Part shown: positions 25,646 to 36,019 of the stretch, one piece after another | How the letters are laid out: every line of letters begins with the position of its first letter | Numbering within the stretch: the stretch's first letter is position 1 | Assembly (NCBI GenBank): GCA_021613375.1 | Contig: CM038716.1 | Location: 6,818,394 to 6,882,393 of the forward strand | DNA length: 64,000 nucleotides | Direction of reading: 5' to 3' | From: Megaleporinus macrocephalus | Taxonomy: Eukaryota; Chordata; Actinopteri; Characiformes; Anostomidae | The notes under the pieces: model-generated | Told to the model about the DNA's origin: nothing | The model's database searches: none | Seen by the model: the letters and a program-made list of their open reading frames with translations, nothing else | Made by a program: the position numbers and the translations under genes

Positions 25646-25830
25646 CTCCAGTGGAGCTTACATACAGAGCGGGAGAGTTCATGCAGTTGCCAGAAACCCT
25701 TATTCCCAGAGGGATTTTGTTTATGTATGTTTGTGCAGAGCAGGAGGTTCAATAAAAGAGAGAGGACTGAAGAATTTCTGCCTCCAGTAGTCTTTCCCCG
25801 AATTTACATTGCACCACCACACCAGCACTG
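25646..25830 (+). other. Spliced (intronless) copy of the adjacent exons
   Basis: 25646-25675 matches 25114-25143 and is followed directly by 25676-25738, matching 25383-25445 with two mismatches in 63 bases. The 239-base intron is cleanly absent. The copy continues after GTGCAG into sequence with AATAAA (about 25753) not found in the upstream locus. This is the mark of reverse transcription of a spliced RNA, either a processed retrocopy or part of an LTR-type element. No protein domain is recognised. Confidence 0.65.
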
Positions 25831-26161
25831 CCAGGGTTCCACCACACACAGATGCAAAGTACCCGTCACACCCCCTCACCCATTACTTGCTGGGGTATTC
25901 AGACACATCATTTTTCCTTTCCTTTCTGAAATAAAAATGTGTCCTGAGACTTTTGACTCGTTTGTGAATATCACATTAAGGTTTGTTTATTTACTTGTCT
26001 ATAGACATTTAAAACATTATGCAAGAGGTGGCTACTTCAACACTGATTTAGTTGCATAAAGTCTATTTCTGATAAATTATCTTTAAAAAAAGAAAAGAAA
26101 GAAAAATAAGCTCTCTGTAGAAGTTCTCAGGACATCTGGTGAATATTTCCTCAAGCTTACT

Positions 26162-26351
26162 GAAACTGAAACTGGCAACAAGTACCATTTCAAGGCCAGA
26201 TTACAGTAATTACCTGTTTACTGTTAGGAGCAAGTGGGTGGGTCTATACTGGATATAAATCTGCACCAGTTCCTCCTCTGCAGAACATTCTGCTGAGAAA
26301 CTTCAGCTCTTCATCATCTGCTCCGAGAAACTCTTCACCATAATAAGATAC
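26162..26351 (+). promoter_or_regulatory. Interferon-type promoter, left copy, firing rightwards
   Basis: A perfect ISRE core GAAACTGAAACT is at 26162-26173 and a TATA box TATAAAT at 26254-26260. Downstream DNA (26275-26351) matches the leader of the right-hand copy at 28.88-28.97 kb in inverse orientation. The position of the start codon reads ATAATAAG here instead of ATGGTAAG, so the ATG (and a potential donor) has been lost. The promoter may be intact but its coding start is dead. Interferon control is inferred from the motif. Confidence 0.6.
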
Positions 26352-26528
26352 AACCTCCTTTCTCTCTTTATTTCTCTTCATTTTGAATTCCACAATGAGA
26401 CATTTGGAATACAAGGCTCCCCCAAGAAAATTATAAATATACATGTGGTTTATTCCACCGAGTTTTCAGAGGGGGTGGTTTTGACAGTTTGGGGGCGGGA
26501 CATGGGCCGAACGCTATTGGCTAATGGC

Positions 26529-27384
26529 ACCTAAAAGGACATTTTGTAAGTGGTGGTGAAGCAGAGAACAAAGTACGATCACTACATTTCCCCACAGCTC
26601 CCCATCTCTCCATTCTCCCAGTAGCTTCTATCTAAATAGGTCGAAGCAACGCTGAAGACGGCAAGGGACTGTCTTTAAAATGCGGTACACTTCACAAATG
26701 TAACAATGATTTATACGTATGACATGCACATTTAAAATCGCTTGTAGTGTGCAGAGAGTAACTTCTTATCTCTACGTCATATGGCTGTCATAACGGTTGT
26801 AATTTAATACTTATATAACTTAAATTCAACCAAGTCATATCTTACAAAATTATAGGTTGCAATATATTCAACAGATGAGTCTCTGTTTAACAGCACAAGC
26901 AATTTGAAGTTAATAAGTTAATAATTATAATAGCAATTCATTACTTTTAATAAATAACTAAATATTAACCAAAGCATATCATAGCAAAGTAAAGAATGTA
27001 GTATGTTTGTAAGATGTGTTTTAATAACCTACACATGGTTTTATTTTACAGCTGGCTCATGTGTGTCTCAGTACAGGTTTAGGAGGTTTTGGTTTAGTCT
27101 GTATGTCTGCATTGTTTACCACAGCTTTGTTAAAATAGTAGATTTTGACATAATCTGTGTATTTCAGTTTCAAGAATTAAATAACACATACAGATTTCTC
27201 ATTTCTCTGAATGTTATTGAAAAGTACCGCACTTTATAGACGGTCCCTTGTCGTCTTCAGCGTTGCTTCGACCTATTTAGATAGAAGCTACTGGGAGAAT
27301 GGAGAGATGGGGAGCTGTGGGGAAATGTAGTGATCGTACTTTGTTCTCTGCTTCACCACCACTTACAAAATGTTGTTTTAGAGA
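26529..27384. mobile_element. Foldback element with about 150-bp inverted arms
   Basis: 26539-26690 is the inverse of 27225-27374 with few mismatches, around an AT-rich loop of about 530 bp. Arms share GCGTTGCTTCGACCTATT, GGGGAGCTGTGGGGAAATG and GTACTTTGTTCTCTGCTTC (right-arm strand). Similarity fades by about 26529 and 27384. No transposase frame is present in the loop. It is either a non-autonomous foldback transposon or an inverted duplication. Confidence 0.75.
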
Positions 27385-27419
27385 TTTAGGAGGCTGTCTG
27401 ATTGTTAGTTAGTTAGTTT

Positions 27420-27800
27420 GTTTGTGAGCTACAGCAGCGGCGAAACGCGAATATCCGCCAAATATCTGAGCCCAACTGAGCGAGCTGCAGCGGAAACGAG
27501 TGAATACGTGCTGATAAGAAGTGATAAGACTATTAAATCATTACTGTAAGTGAGATAAACCAGAGGTTTATCCATCTCTCTCTCCTGTCGGCTCCTCTGC
27601 GCCCACCATGTTAGTTGTACTATGAGAGGCTGTTCGAGTCGCGCGCGAGAAACAAAGCATTAAAGGAGAAAAAAAGGCCGTTTGAGCGTGTTTATGAAAA
27701 TTGCGCGTGCGGTTCCTCTTTCTGTGCGCGTGAGTTTCACATTTACGCTCACGAGTGAAACATTTACGTGCACTAAATGTTAAAACGTGCAGCATTAAAT
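27420..27800. promoter_or_regulatory. CpG-rich patch
   Basis: The sequence is unusually CpG-rich for this window (CGAGTCGCGCGCGAG, ATTGCGCGTGCGG, TGTGCGCGTGAG). It could be a promoter of a ubiquitously expressed transcript. No TATA box and no coding exon with family similarity was found next to it. Confidence 0.4.
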
Positions 27801-27904
27801 ATTTCACCTGCCGTTTTTGCATGCTCAAGTTTTGACATTGATGTGACGCCATACCTTGTACAACAGTCTGATTGGTCAAATAAAGACCAGCTGCCCTTAC
27901 AAAA

Positions 27905-28640
27905 AAAGAAGTTTATTCAAGTGTACCATTAGTTTATTTCTTTTAAACTCAAAGAGAGTGAGTATGCTTTCAGTTTACTTTTTATGTACTTCTCAGTTAT
28001 ACTTAAGTATGCTTGGGTTATACTGACAAGTATAGAACACATTAAGTATATTTGGCCTTTACTTGTACTTAATATTTTGATTGAGATAGTAGAAGTAAGT
28101 ATTCTTGCTCTGCACAAAAACACATCCAGTACAATTTTTATTTAAAATTTGATTTATAAAGATTTATAAAGATACAAATATGTTTCTTAATCTGAGTGTG
28201 TCTTGTTTATTTTATGTGTGTCCACTGGTGAGTAAGTAAACGTTGTTAACGTTCTATTATAAGTAGAAAAAAAACCCTTAAATCTAGTCATATACTTTAA
28301 AGTACAACAATAATATAAGCAGTAAATTATAAGTATTATGTTAAGTTCACTTAAAGAAAACATACAAGCTAGTAAACTAACAGTAAACCCTTAAGTTTAC
28401 TTTTAGTGTAGTTGCAGTACAAAAGATGTAAACTAGTTGTATACTTGGTTTACTATTCTTACACTTAAAGTGTACTTAAAAGTATACTTTTAAAAACTAG
28501 AAAGTGGGCCAATTTAGAAGTATTAAAATAGTACATATACAAGTGTACTACTAGTACAATGACATTAGTATAGTAACTGCATAAAGTATACTTAATAAAA
28601 TGAACTTTAAGTATACTTATTTTCTGTAAGGGTGCTGCTG
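27905..28640 (-). repeat. AAGTATACTT repeat, inverted copy without the SINE
   Basis: This is the reverse complement of the AT-rich repeat at 19.43-20.40 kb. Where other copies carry the SINE-containing insertion between two ACTAGTTT sequences, this one has a single related site (AAGCTAGT at 28366-28373), so it looks like the pre-insertion state. Confidence 0.7.
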
Positions 28641-28806
28641 CTGTTCCAGAACTTCCTCTATACAGTTTTAGCTTTTGGGCTAAATTACATCCAGGAACCA
28701 GCTTATTATTCTCGTACTTTACATTTAACATAGAAATAAACAGATACATAACTGATATAATCCTTGTCAGAGAAGAAAGTGGAGACAAACACAATAAAAG
28801 ACTTAC

Positions 28807-28888
28807 GCTTATAAACAAATGGCAGTAAATGTACTCCAGCAGCAGAACATAAATATAAAAAGAGAAAATGAAGGTTGTATCTTACCAT
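28807..28888 (-). CDS. Putative first coding exon with signal peptide
   Basis: Minus-strand ATG at 28888-28886 in a good context (CAGCCATGG). The 27 codons start MVRYNLHFLFLYLCSAAG and are strongly hydrophobic, ending before a GTAAGT donor at 28806-28801. It lies 90-100 bases downstream of a TATA box with an ISRE-like site behind it, which would suit a small interferon-induced secreted or surface protein. I could not find the next exon to the left, so the gene may be broken. Alternatively the G of ATG itself is a donor (ATG then GTAAGA). Confidence 0.35.
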
Positions 28889-29078
28889 GGCTGAAAGAGC
28901 GTGAGGAGGTTCTCAAAGCAGATGATGAAGAGCTGAAGTTTCTCAGCAGAATGTGCTTCAGAGGAGGAACTGGTGCAGATTTATATCCAGTACAGACCCA
29001 CCCACTTCCCCCTAAGAGTAAACACGTAATTACTGTAATCTGGCCTGAAAAAGGTACTTGTTGCCAGTTTCACTTTGA
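28889..29078 (-). promoter_or_regulatory. Interferon-type promoter, right copy, firing leftwards
   Basis: On the minus strand: an ISRE-like TCAAAGTGAAACT at 29078-29066 (one base off consensus in the second half), a TATAAAT at 28985-28979, then a leader shared with the left copy and an ATG at 28888. Its orientation faces the left copy at 26.2 kb, about 2.5 kb apart. Confidence 0.55.
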
Positions 29079-30061
29079 GTAAGCTTCTTTTTTTCAGAAA
29101 TAGAATTTATGCAACCAATGCTGCCTATACACTAGAAGACTTTTAAAAGACTGAAAAGACGTTTAATAGCCTAGCTGCTTTTGTTAGTGTACTTTTAAGC
29201 AACTTTATATGTTACTGAGATCTGTTCTGATTGGCTGTCCTATGTTGTGTCTCAATCAAAAAGCATATAACCTAAATGTGAGTGGGTGGGGCTAATCTGC
29301 TATAAGCTAAATAGGTGAATACATGAATATGAGCACAGAAACAATGAACTGAAAATGGGCTGCTTAGTTTAAATATATAGGTAGAGTTGTAAGCATTATG
29401 TTCTCCTAGAAAAGTGAGGGGTTTGGGGTTCCATAATATGGATCCTTTAAAATTATGAAACACACACATGGATCAAAGCAAACCCCAACAGAGAGAGTGC
29501 TGTGACTTCACAGAGACATATGTTATTTACACAGACTCCCAAAAACTGAGGCAGGACAGGAATTCACAGAATGTGCTTGAAGCCTGAATCCAGGAACAAC
29601 AGAATGAGTCACAGATGGAGAGAAAAAAGAAGTTACTGTAGGATGTGAGCTGGGTGAAAGAGAGGGAGCCAAAGCTAACTGAAAATGAAACTGTCTTTAA
29701 GTCCTGTAGTAGGAAAGTTCTTTAAAGAAACTAGTGAGAGTCACGTAATAGACCCTTCAGGGGGTGCTGACTGAGACAAGCAGTACGATTATGCATTCAT
29801 TTATTACCAAACCAGCTCCGCCTGAGAGGTTTTCAGTCCTTGTATCCACAGACATTTCTCTAGAATGATACAACTTTTCTGCAACTTGTTGCCTGGGTAA
29901 CCGGTGTGTATGAGCTTCAGTAGTGTTAATGTTGGCCAACTGCACATCTGTTAACAGGTAATCTGCATTGTGTTCTGTGTGAGCTGGGCTGCATGAAGGA
30001 AGGACTTGGACCATTATCTCCGAAATACTGGAATAAATGCTAGCAGAGCAATTTAGTTAAC
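29079..30061. other. Spacer with one ISRE motif, no gene supported
   Basis: The only strong signal is GAAAATGAAACT at 29681-29692, a full match to the ISRE core, followed by several AAAGTTCTTT-type words. Frames here lack domain features. An inverted CCAAT-like GATTGGCTG lies at about 29.23 kb. Confidence 0.4.
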
Positions 30062-30933
30062 AACACACCTAAACCCTACAGAGAGCAAATAAAAGGTCTT
30101 TTGGATCAAGGTCAAATTGAGGGAGTAGTTTTCTTAGACGTTAAAAAGGCTTTTGATAGAGTTAACGAGGTGCTGATATCCAAATTTGCTAAATTCCAGT
30201 TTTTAGACCATGCCATATAGTGACAATGTTTAAGTATCAATGGAGAAAAGTCCACCCTTCATGCTAATACGGCTAATAGAGATACCCCAGGGGTCGGTTT
30301 TAGGTCCTGTTTAGCATGTATATCAATGACCTACCTGATAGGTTTCCTGGGGCTGGCTGCCAGATGTACTTTGATGATACAGTCTTCTATACATCTGCTA
30401 GAACAGCTAGTAAGGCTGGAAAACAGCTTACTGAATCATTACACCATGTATTGTGTACAGTGGCTTGGGTCTTCTCACTTAACACTAAATGTGAAAAAAA
30501 CATTGTTTTTCAATATGTTAAATATGCAAAAATGAAACAATAATAGTAAAAACAAAAAAATAAGGTTATTAGTGAAGTTGCCTACATCAAGTACATGAAG
30601 AATTATTTTAGATTTACACCTGAAATTTAATAAACAGGTGAATTATGTTTGCAAAAAAGTGAAATCAAATTGAAAATATTAACTATTTAATACATCCCAA
30701 CTCTACATGTAGACCATGATATTTTTATACCTATACTATTGCAGCACTGCCACGTGTTAGAGAAATATAACGCTCCCCACATGCCTCAAGACAACAGTAT
30801 TCCAGTAGAGTTAGCACACAGGCTGTAATGGAAGGCAGTTGTCATATTGCAATGTGCAAAACCTTGTTTGGACAATCAACCTTCTCTGTAGCAACAGTTT
30901 GAAATTATTACCCATTGAGTTAAAGCTGTTTAG
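30062..30933 (+). pseudogene. Non-LTR retrotransposon (LINE) reverse transcriptase remnant
   Basis: Pieces of reverse transcriptase are visible: FLDVKKAFDRVNEVL (motif A, about 30.13 kb), a PQG motif near 30.28 kb in another frame, and MYINDLPDRF with YFDDT in place of YADDT (30.32-30.40 kb). Internal deletions and frameshifts have killed it. The 3' part (30.48-30.93 kb) continues after the Rex1 insertion at 32.26-32.34 kb. Solo tails of the same family lie at 18.48-18.97 and 45.69-45.96 kb. Clade not certain. Confidence 0.8.
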
Positions 30934-32251
30934 TCAAAGTCAAAGTCAAAGTGAACTTTATTGTCATTCAGACTTTACAACTGAGTGCACAGCTGAACGA
31001 GATTGCGTTTCTCCAAACTCTAATGTGCAGATATATAAAAACACAAGACATACAACTAACATGACAAATAAATAACAACATGACCAGTGCAGTGGGAAAT
31101 ATAGAAAGAGTGTGTGTGATAAATAGTGAGATATACTCTAAATAAATATGTATACTTCAAAAAAAAAGTGTTTTTGCAGATGTATTGCACTTAAAGAGAA
31201 TATATATATTGCACAGTTCTGACAAAGTATTGCACACTAACAATGTAAACATAACACTGTAAATGTAAACATTTTTAAGGTGTAGAGTGCTTAGGTTTAG
31301 AAAGAAACAATGAGTCTATTGCACAAAATTAGCAGCATTAAGTGGAGGACCACCTGAGTATGAAGTAGGTATATGTTCAGGAGTTTAACAGATCTGATGA
31401 GTCTGCTCATCAGGAAGTGTTGAGCAGTCTGATGACTTGTGGAAAGAAACTTTTGCTCAGTCTGGAAGTCCTGCACTGCATGCTGCGGTAGCATTTTCCG
31501 GAGGGCAGCAGTCTTAACAGTCCATTGGCTGGGTGGGTGGGATCTCTGACCATCTTGGTGGCTCTGCTGTGGCACCGTGATGGGTACAGATCATGTACAG
31601 GTGGAAGTGAGGACCTGGTGATGCGCTCTGCTGTCCTCACCACCCTCTGGAGTGATTTCTGTTCGGCGATGGTGCAGCTGCTGTACCAGACCGTGAGGCT
31701 GCTGGTCAGGATACTCTCTATTGTTCCTCTGTAGAATGTAGTGAGGATATGAGGCGGAAGGTTAGCTCTTCTCATCCTTCGTAGGAAGTTAAGGCGCTGT
31801 TCTTTCTTGCCCAGGAAGGAGGTGTGTGTGGTCCATGTCAGGTCGTCTGCGATGTGCACCCCCAGAAACTTGGTGCTTTTCACAAACTCCACAGTTTTGC
31901 CATGGATTGTGAGCGGTGTGTGAACTGTGTGTCTCCTGAAGTCAATAGTCATTTCTTTTGTCTTGTTGACATTCAGGGACAGGTTGTTGCTGTCGCACCA
32001 GGCAACGAGTTGGTTCACCTCCTCTCTGTAGGCGGAGTCATCGTTGTCACTGATGAGGCCCACTACTGTAGTGTCATCTGCAAACCTGATGATGTGGTTT
32101 GAGTTGTACTTGGCACAGCAGTCGTGGGTCAACAGAGTGAACAACAGAGGGCTCAACACGCATCCTTGAGGAACACCAGTGTTCATGATGGTGGTTTGGG
32201 AGGTGTTTTCTCCAACCTGTAGTGTCTGCGGTCTGTCTGTGAGGAAACTAT
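30934..32251 (-). mobile_element. Rex1-like LINE, 5'-truncated, with target-site duplication
   Basis: The minus-strand frame 32251-31410 encodes the C-terminal reverse transcriptase: DRPQTLQVG, NTGVPQGCVLSPLLF, the catalytic FADDTTVVGL, FLGVHI and a long tail ending QVIRLLNTS. This pattern fits the Rex1/Babar group of fish LINEs. The 3' region (30934-31290) has the CAAAGTCAAAGTGAAC repeat typical of such elements. CTGTTTAG at 30926-30933 and 32252-32259 is an 8-bp target-site duplication. The endonuclease and upstream parts are missing, so it cannot move by itself. Confidence 0.88.
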
Positions 32252-32345
32252 CTGTTTAGAGAAACTTCTTTAGGTTTCTTGTGTTGACATACTTGTCTGT
32301 CATTGTATTTGTATCTGTATTGTATTTTTTACTTTTAAAAGCCCC

Positions 32346-32870
32346 TTGAGTCGATTCATTCAGGACAACACAAGTATGGGACCTACATTCACGCCCCGCG
32401 AAGCAGACACTGAACTAAGAGGGTGTACTAGTGCATTCCGGATCCCGAGGAAAGAACAGCATGAGCTACTGAGGGGGCCCCCACATCCAGGCGATAAAAG
32501 CGCACTAAAGTATGAGGTGATGCCCAACTGGCAGCAGCACGAATGTCTTTAACGGAGACACCCTTAAAAAGGGCTCATAATGCAGCCATTCCTCTAGTGG
32601 AATGAGCCCGCACTCCCTCAGGCAACTCTAGGCCCTTGCTGCTGTAAGCTAAAGTAATTGCTTCCACAACCCAGTGAGACAGCCGCTGTTTAGACAAAGC
32701 TCTGCCAAGGATCGGGTTGGGAAAAAAAACAGACAAAGAGCTGATCACACCCGGAAAGCCTGAGTACAATTATTGTAAGTACACAATGCACGCACAGGGC
32801 AGAGCGTGTGCAGTTTTTGCTGCTCCTCGGATGCAAATGGAGGAGGAGAGAAGGAAATAAGCTCAAAGGC
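32346..32870 (-). pseudogene. DIRS-type tyrosine recombinase remnant
   Basis: On the minus strand the conserved C-terminal recombinase segment is visible: LSHWVVEAITLAYSS, GVRAHSTRGMAA, then after an in-frame TGA (about 32577, where Trp is expected) ALFKGVSVKDI, AAASWASPHT and RFYRLD with the likely catalytic Tyr. This signature is typical of DIRS retrotransposons, which integrate with a tyrosine recombinase. No other part of the element remains. Confidence 0.75.
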
Positions 32871-32879
32871 TAGACAGCT

Positions 32880-33440
32880 ATAAGTTGAAGTACATTTCCC
32901 AAGTATACTTTCCGTAGTAAAATACTACGCAAGGGACTTAAATACTTTTAGGGACTAGATTGGCCACATTTTTTTAGTTTATGAAAGTAAACTTTAAGTA
33001 TCCTGTAAGAGTAGTAAACTTTGAGTACACAACTAGTTTGCATCTTTTGTACTGCAGCTATACTAAAGTATACTTACAGGTGTCCTGTTAGTTTACTAGT
33101 TTGTTTATCTTCAAAGCTTCACACAGGCATAACCATTAACACCTCGAAGGGAATTTAGCATGTCCAATTGGCCTGACAGCAAGTCTTTAGACTGTGGTAG
33201 GAAACCTGTACAGACACTGAAAGGATCCTGGTTACCTGTGCCCATCTTGCTGTGAGATGACAGTAATGCCCACTTTACCACTGCACCATCCTTAATTTAT
33301 GAATTATATACATCTATTCCACTTTTTTAAAGTACACTTTCAGTGATCTACTAGTTTAGCTGTTTTAAAACTCTTTTCTTTAAGTGAACCTAACATAATA
33401 TAGCTATCGTTTAAAACTTATATATTATGGTAAGGTAGTC
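32880..33440 (+). repeat. AAGTATACTT repeat, truncated copy with SINE insert
   Basis: Same unit as at 19.43 kb, starting GTTGAAGTACATTTCCC. It contains the SINE-derived insert (33.1-33.3 kb) between ACTAGTTT sites and ends near 33.44 kb. Confidence 0.7.
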
Positions 33441-33906
33441 TGACCCTGTTATAGGAAATACAAATAAATGCTTAACATCCCACCTGGTAACTAAATGCTG
33501 TGCTGATCTCAATTTTGGATCAAGATGTTTGAGATGAAAAGATCTAAGTGACTTTATATATATCTAAGTGGGTTTATATATAAGACGAGCATGACTGCAG
33601 ATTTTTAATGTGCACATTTATTAAAGCAGCATTGTGTGTACAGGTTTTACGTGGGATCAGAAGTTTTTCACACCAAGCTGCATGATTACATATTAACGTC
33701 ACATGCGCAGGTTTAAAAAGAAGGCCTGGTTCGATGTTTAGGTCTGAAATAATCTGATAATGAACATTATACTGATGAAGATATGACAATTGTAGTTTTT
33801 AAATTAATTTTATGTTCTTATTTGTTTATATAGCTGAGCATGTTGAAACAGAACTTGTACTTTACCTTACCTTAACTAATTATATATATATTTGTTTATG
33901 GATCAG
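33441..33906. other. Spacer, nothing recognised
   Basis: AT-rich sequence without exon or repeat signals I can name. Confidence 0.4.
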
Positions 33907-34431
33907 AGTACAGTAGTATTGTTTGGGATCACAGTGAAATGTTTTTGTTTTCAATGGAGTATCTTCCTCCACACAACAATGGACTGACGGGTCTCTAAAG
34001 AAAGTTGTTTCTTTCTGGTCATTTTGAGTCGGTCAGCAAGCCATCAACTGCTGATCTTCAGATACTAAACTAACCTAGAATGTTGTTCCCTTTTACACTC
34101 ACTTATTAGTAGAATGTTTTTCAGCTGTGCATCACAATTGAGCAAGAGTGTCCTAACAACCAATTAGTCCAATAACATCCTTAACTTGGATTGGCGGCCG
34201 TACCAGGAGATTTAGACAGAGGACTGAGAATTACTGATAATAGGACTATATGCAGAATAAAACTCTATACAAAAATAGACTTTAATACAAAATGTTTTAT
34301 TGTTTAAAAATCATCTGATACACTTACATTAATTGTGAAATGGACAATAATGTTTGTGAATTGCATCAAAATTGCATCAAAATGGCATGAAATGAAATTC
34401 TAAAGTGATCCTAAACTTTTGAGCGATAGTG

Positions 34432-34433
<2 letters not shown>
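33907..34433. mobile_element. Non-autonomous Tc1-like element
   Basis: Left end ...GTTTGGGATCACAGTGAAA and right end GTGATCCTAAACTTTTGAG form imperfect inverted repeats about 520 bp apart, the form seen on many fish Tc1-type elements. No transposase frame remains. It is followed directly by an (AT)n run. Confidence 0.65.

Positions 34434-34522
<89 letters not shown>
34434..34522. repeat. (AT)n-(GT)n microsatellite
   Basis: About 33 AT units followed by 11 GT units. Peptides of repeated Tyr-Ile in overlapping frames are artefacts. Confidence 0.97.
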
Positions 34523-35204
34523 TTATACATATATATGTTTATATGTTTTATTCCCTGTTCTTTAGAAAGAGAAGACGGCTGCGTTTGCTGCTTTGCTGTA
34601 AAGAAGGTCATTCAGGTCAGTGTGGTGAATCTCTAACGCTTATGCAAAACAGTACTGCCTCGTTACTGATCATGAACACTTCCTAACCAGTTCCTAACCA
34701 GAACATCCAGAGTCTGAAAGCTTTTCAGTCATCAGATTTATCCACTTGGGGAAGGGGTCCGTATCAAAACCCACACTAGAAAATGATCTTCCTCATGTTG
34801 TTTGTAGTTAGACCGGAGAGGTCTCTACTTACTCTACTTACTGCTATAAATCTTAATATTTACAAAATAATAGTTTTTCTGTTTTTCTGTTTTTATTTAA
34901 TGGGATAAATTGTCCATCTCTGCAGATTCTAGAATTAAAACACTCATAGCAAACAACTATTTTGAAAGAGTTTAAGTGATTTTAACATTTAGGATTAAAA
35001 TTGTTTCTGATTGTTTAAGTTATAATAGTAATTATAATAGATTTTTCATGCGTATGTATTTTTAAAATCAAGTATTTTTGTACTTAAACAGAAGTAGCAA
35101 TGTAAAAAGACAGAAGACAACTTAAATATCTCTACCTTTACTAAAACAGAATATTGCAAATCACCCACAAGAGGGCGTTTTAAACATTGTAACACATTGT
35201 TCTA
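34523..35204. other. Spacer, nothing recognised
   Basis: No exon or element that I can support. Confidence 0.4.
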
Positions 35205-35640
35205 AAATTTTTAGCCACTAGAGGGCCAAATCCTTGGTGATGTGTGGAAATACAATTTATGTAAGCTCAGTTCATGTATCACTTCCTTCTATGTGCTTAA
35301 TATAAGTATTTTTAAGTAGGTACTTATGAGTATACAGTAGTAATGAGCAATGATTAGTAACAAACAGTAAGGCAGATTTTTGGATTTGTGAGGTTTTGAT
35401 TTGAAAAAATATACCAATTAATAGCAATTGTTCTGGAAATGTTCAGTTCAATCTAGTTCATAGTCAATTAATCCATAATGAGCTGCAGCTATTGGCTTAG
35501 CAAGAGCATTACAGACACATTATAGTGGTCTGTATACCGAACTGTTATATATAACATGAAATATAAAGCCCTCAACATTTGCTCTGTCTGTCTGTTCCTC
35601 TTGGAGCAAAGCTCCAAAACATCTCAAAATGAAGACACCA
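35205..35640 (+). repeat. Duplicated segment, copy 1 (partner 52.6-53.1 kb)
   Basis: Starting TTTTAGCCACTAGAGG and running through TTGGTGATGT, GAGTATACAGTAGTA and AACAAGAGCATTAC (with small changes), this matches 52.62-53.10 kb in the same orientation. The partner has gained a (CA)n run. No coding content. Confidence 0.75.
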
Positions 35641-36019
35641 AGACAGAGTATGTATATGTCCACATTTCTCTTAGTTAAGCACCACTCCTCAGACTGAGAA
35701 TTTTTTAGGGCTAGTTTCGTACAGCCAGTAGATTCTGTACAGCCAGAAATGCTTTCTGTGAGGCTGTGCTGAAAATAAGGCCTAATACATTGGCATTCAG
35801 GTGCCTGTATTCTATCTAAAAAGTGAACTGTTCATCACCAGTGCTTGGCTACATGTTGCCACCAGTCAGCATTGACCCCACAGAAGGACACATTTCTTCT
35901 CGAGCAAGAACTAGAAATATATATATACTGTCATATGCACAAACAGAAAACTTGAGTTGCCTCTGGTCGCAGTAATAGGTTGACATATTTCTAATGACTT
36001 ATATTGAATGAAGTGGGCT

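Noticed and set aside
29757..30014. 85-codon minus-strand frame near an ISRE
   Set aside because: No leader, domain or splice context that would make it a gene.
34411..34686. Tyr-Ile repeat peptides
   Set aside because: Encoded by an (AT)n microsatellite.
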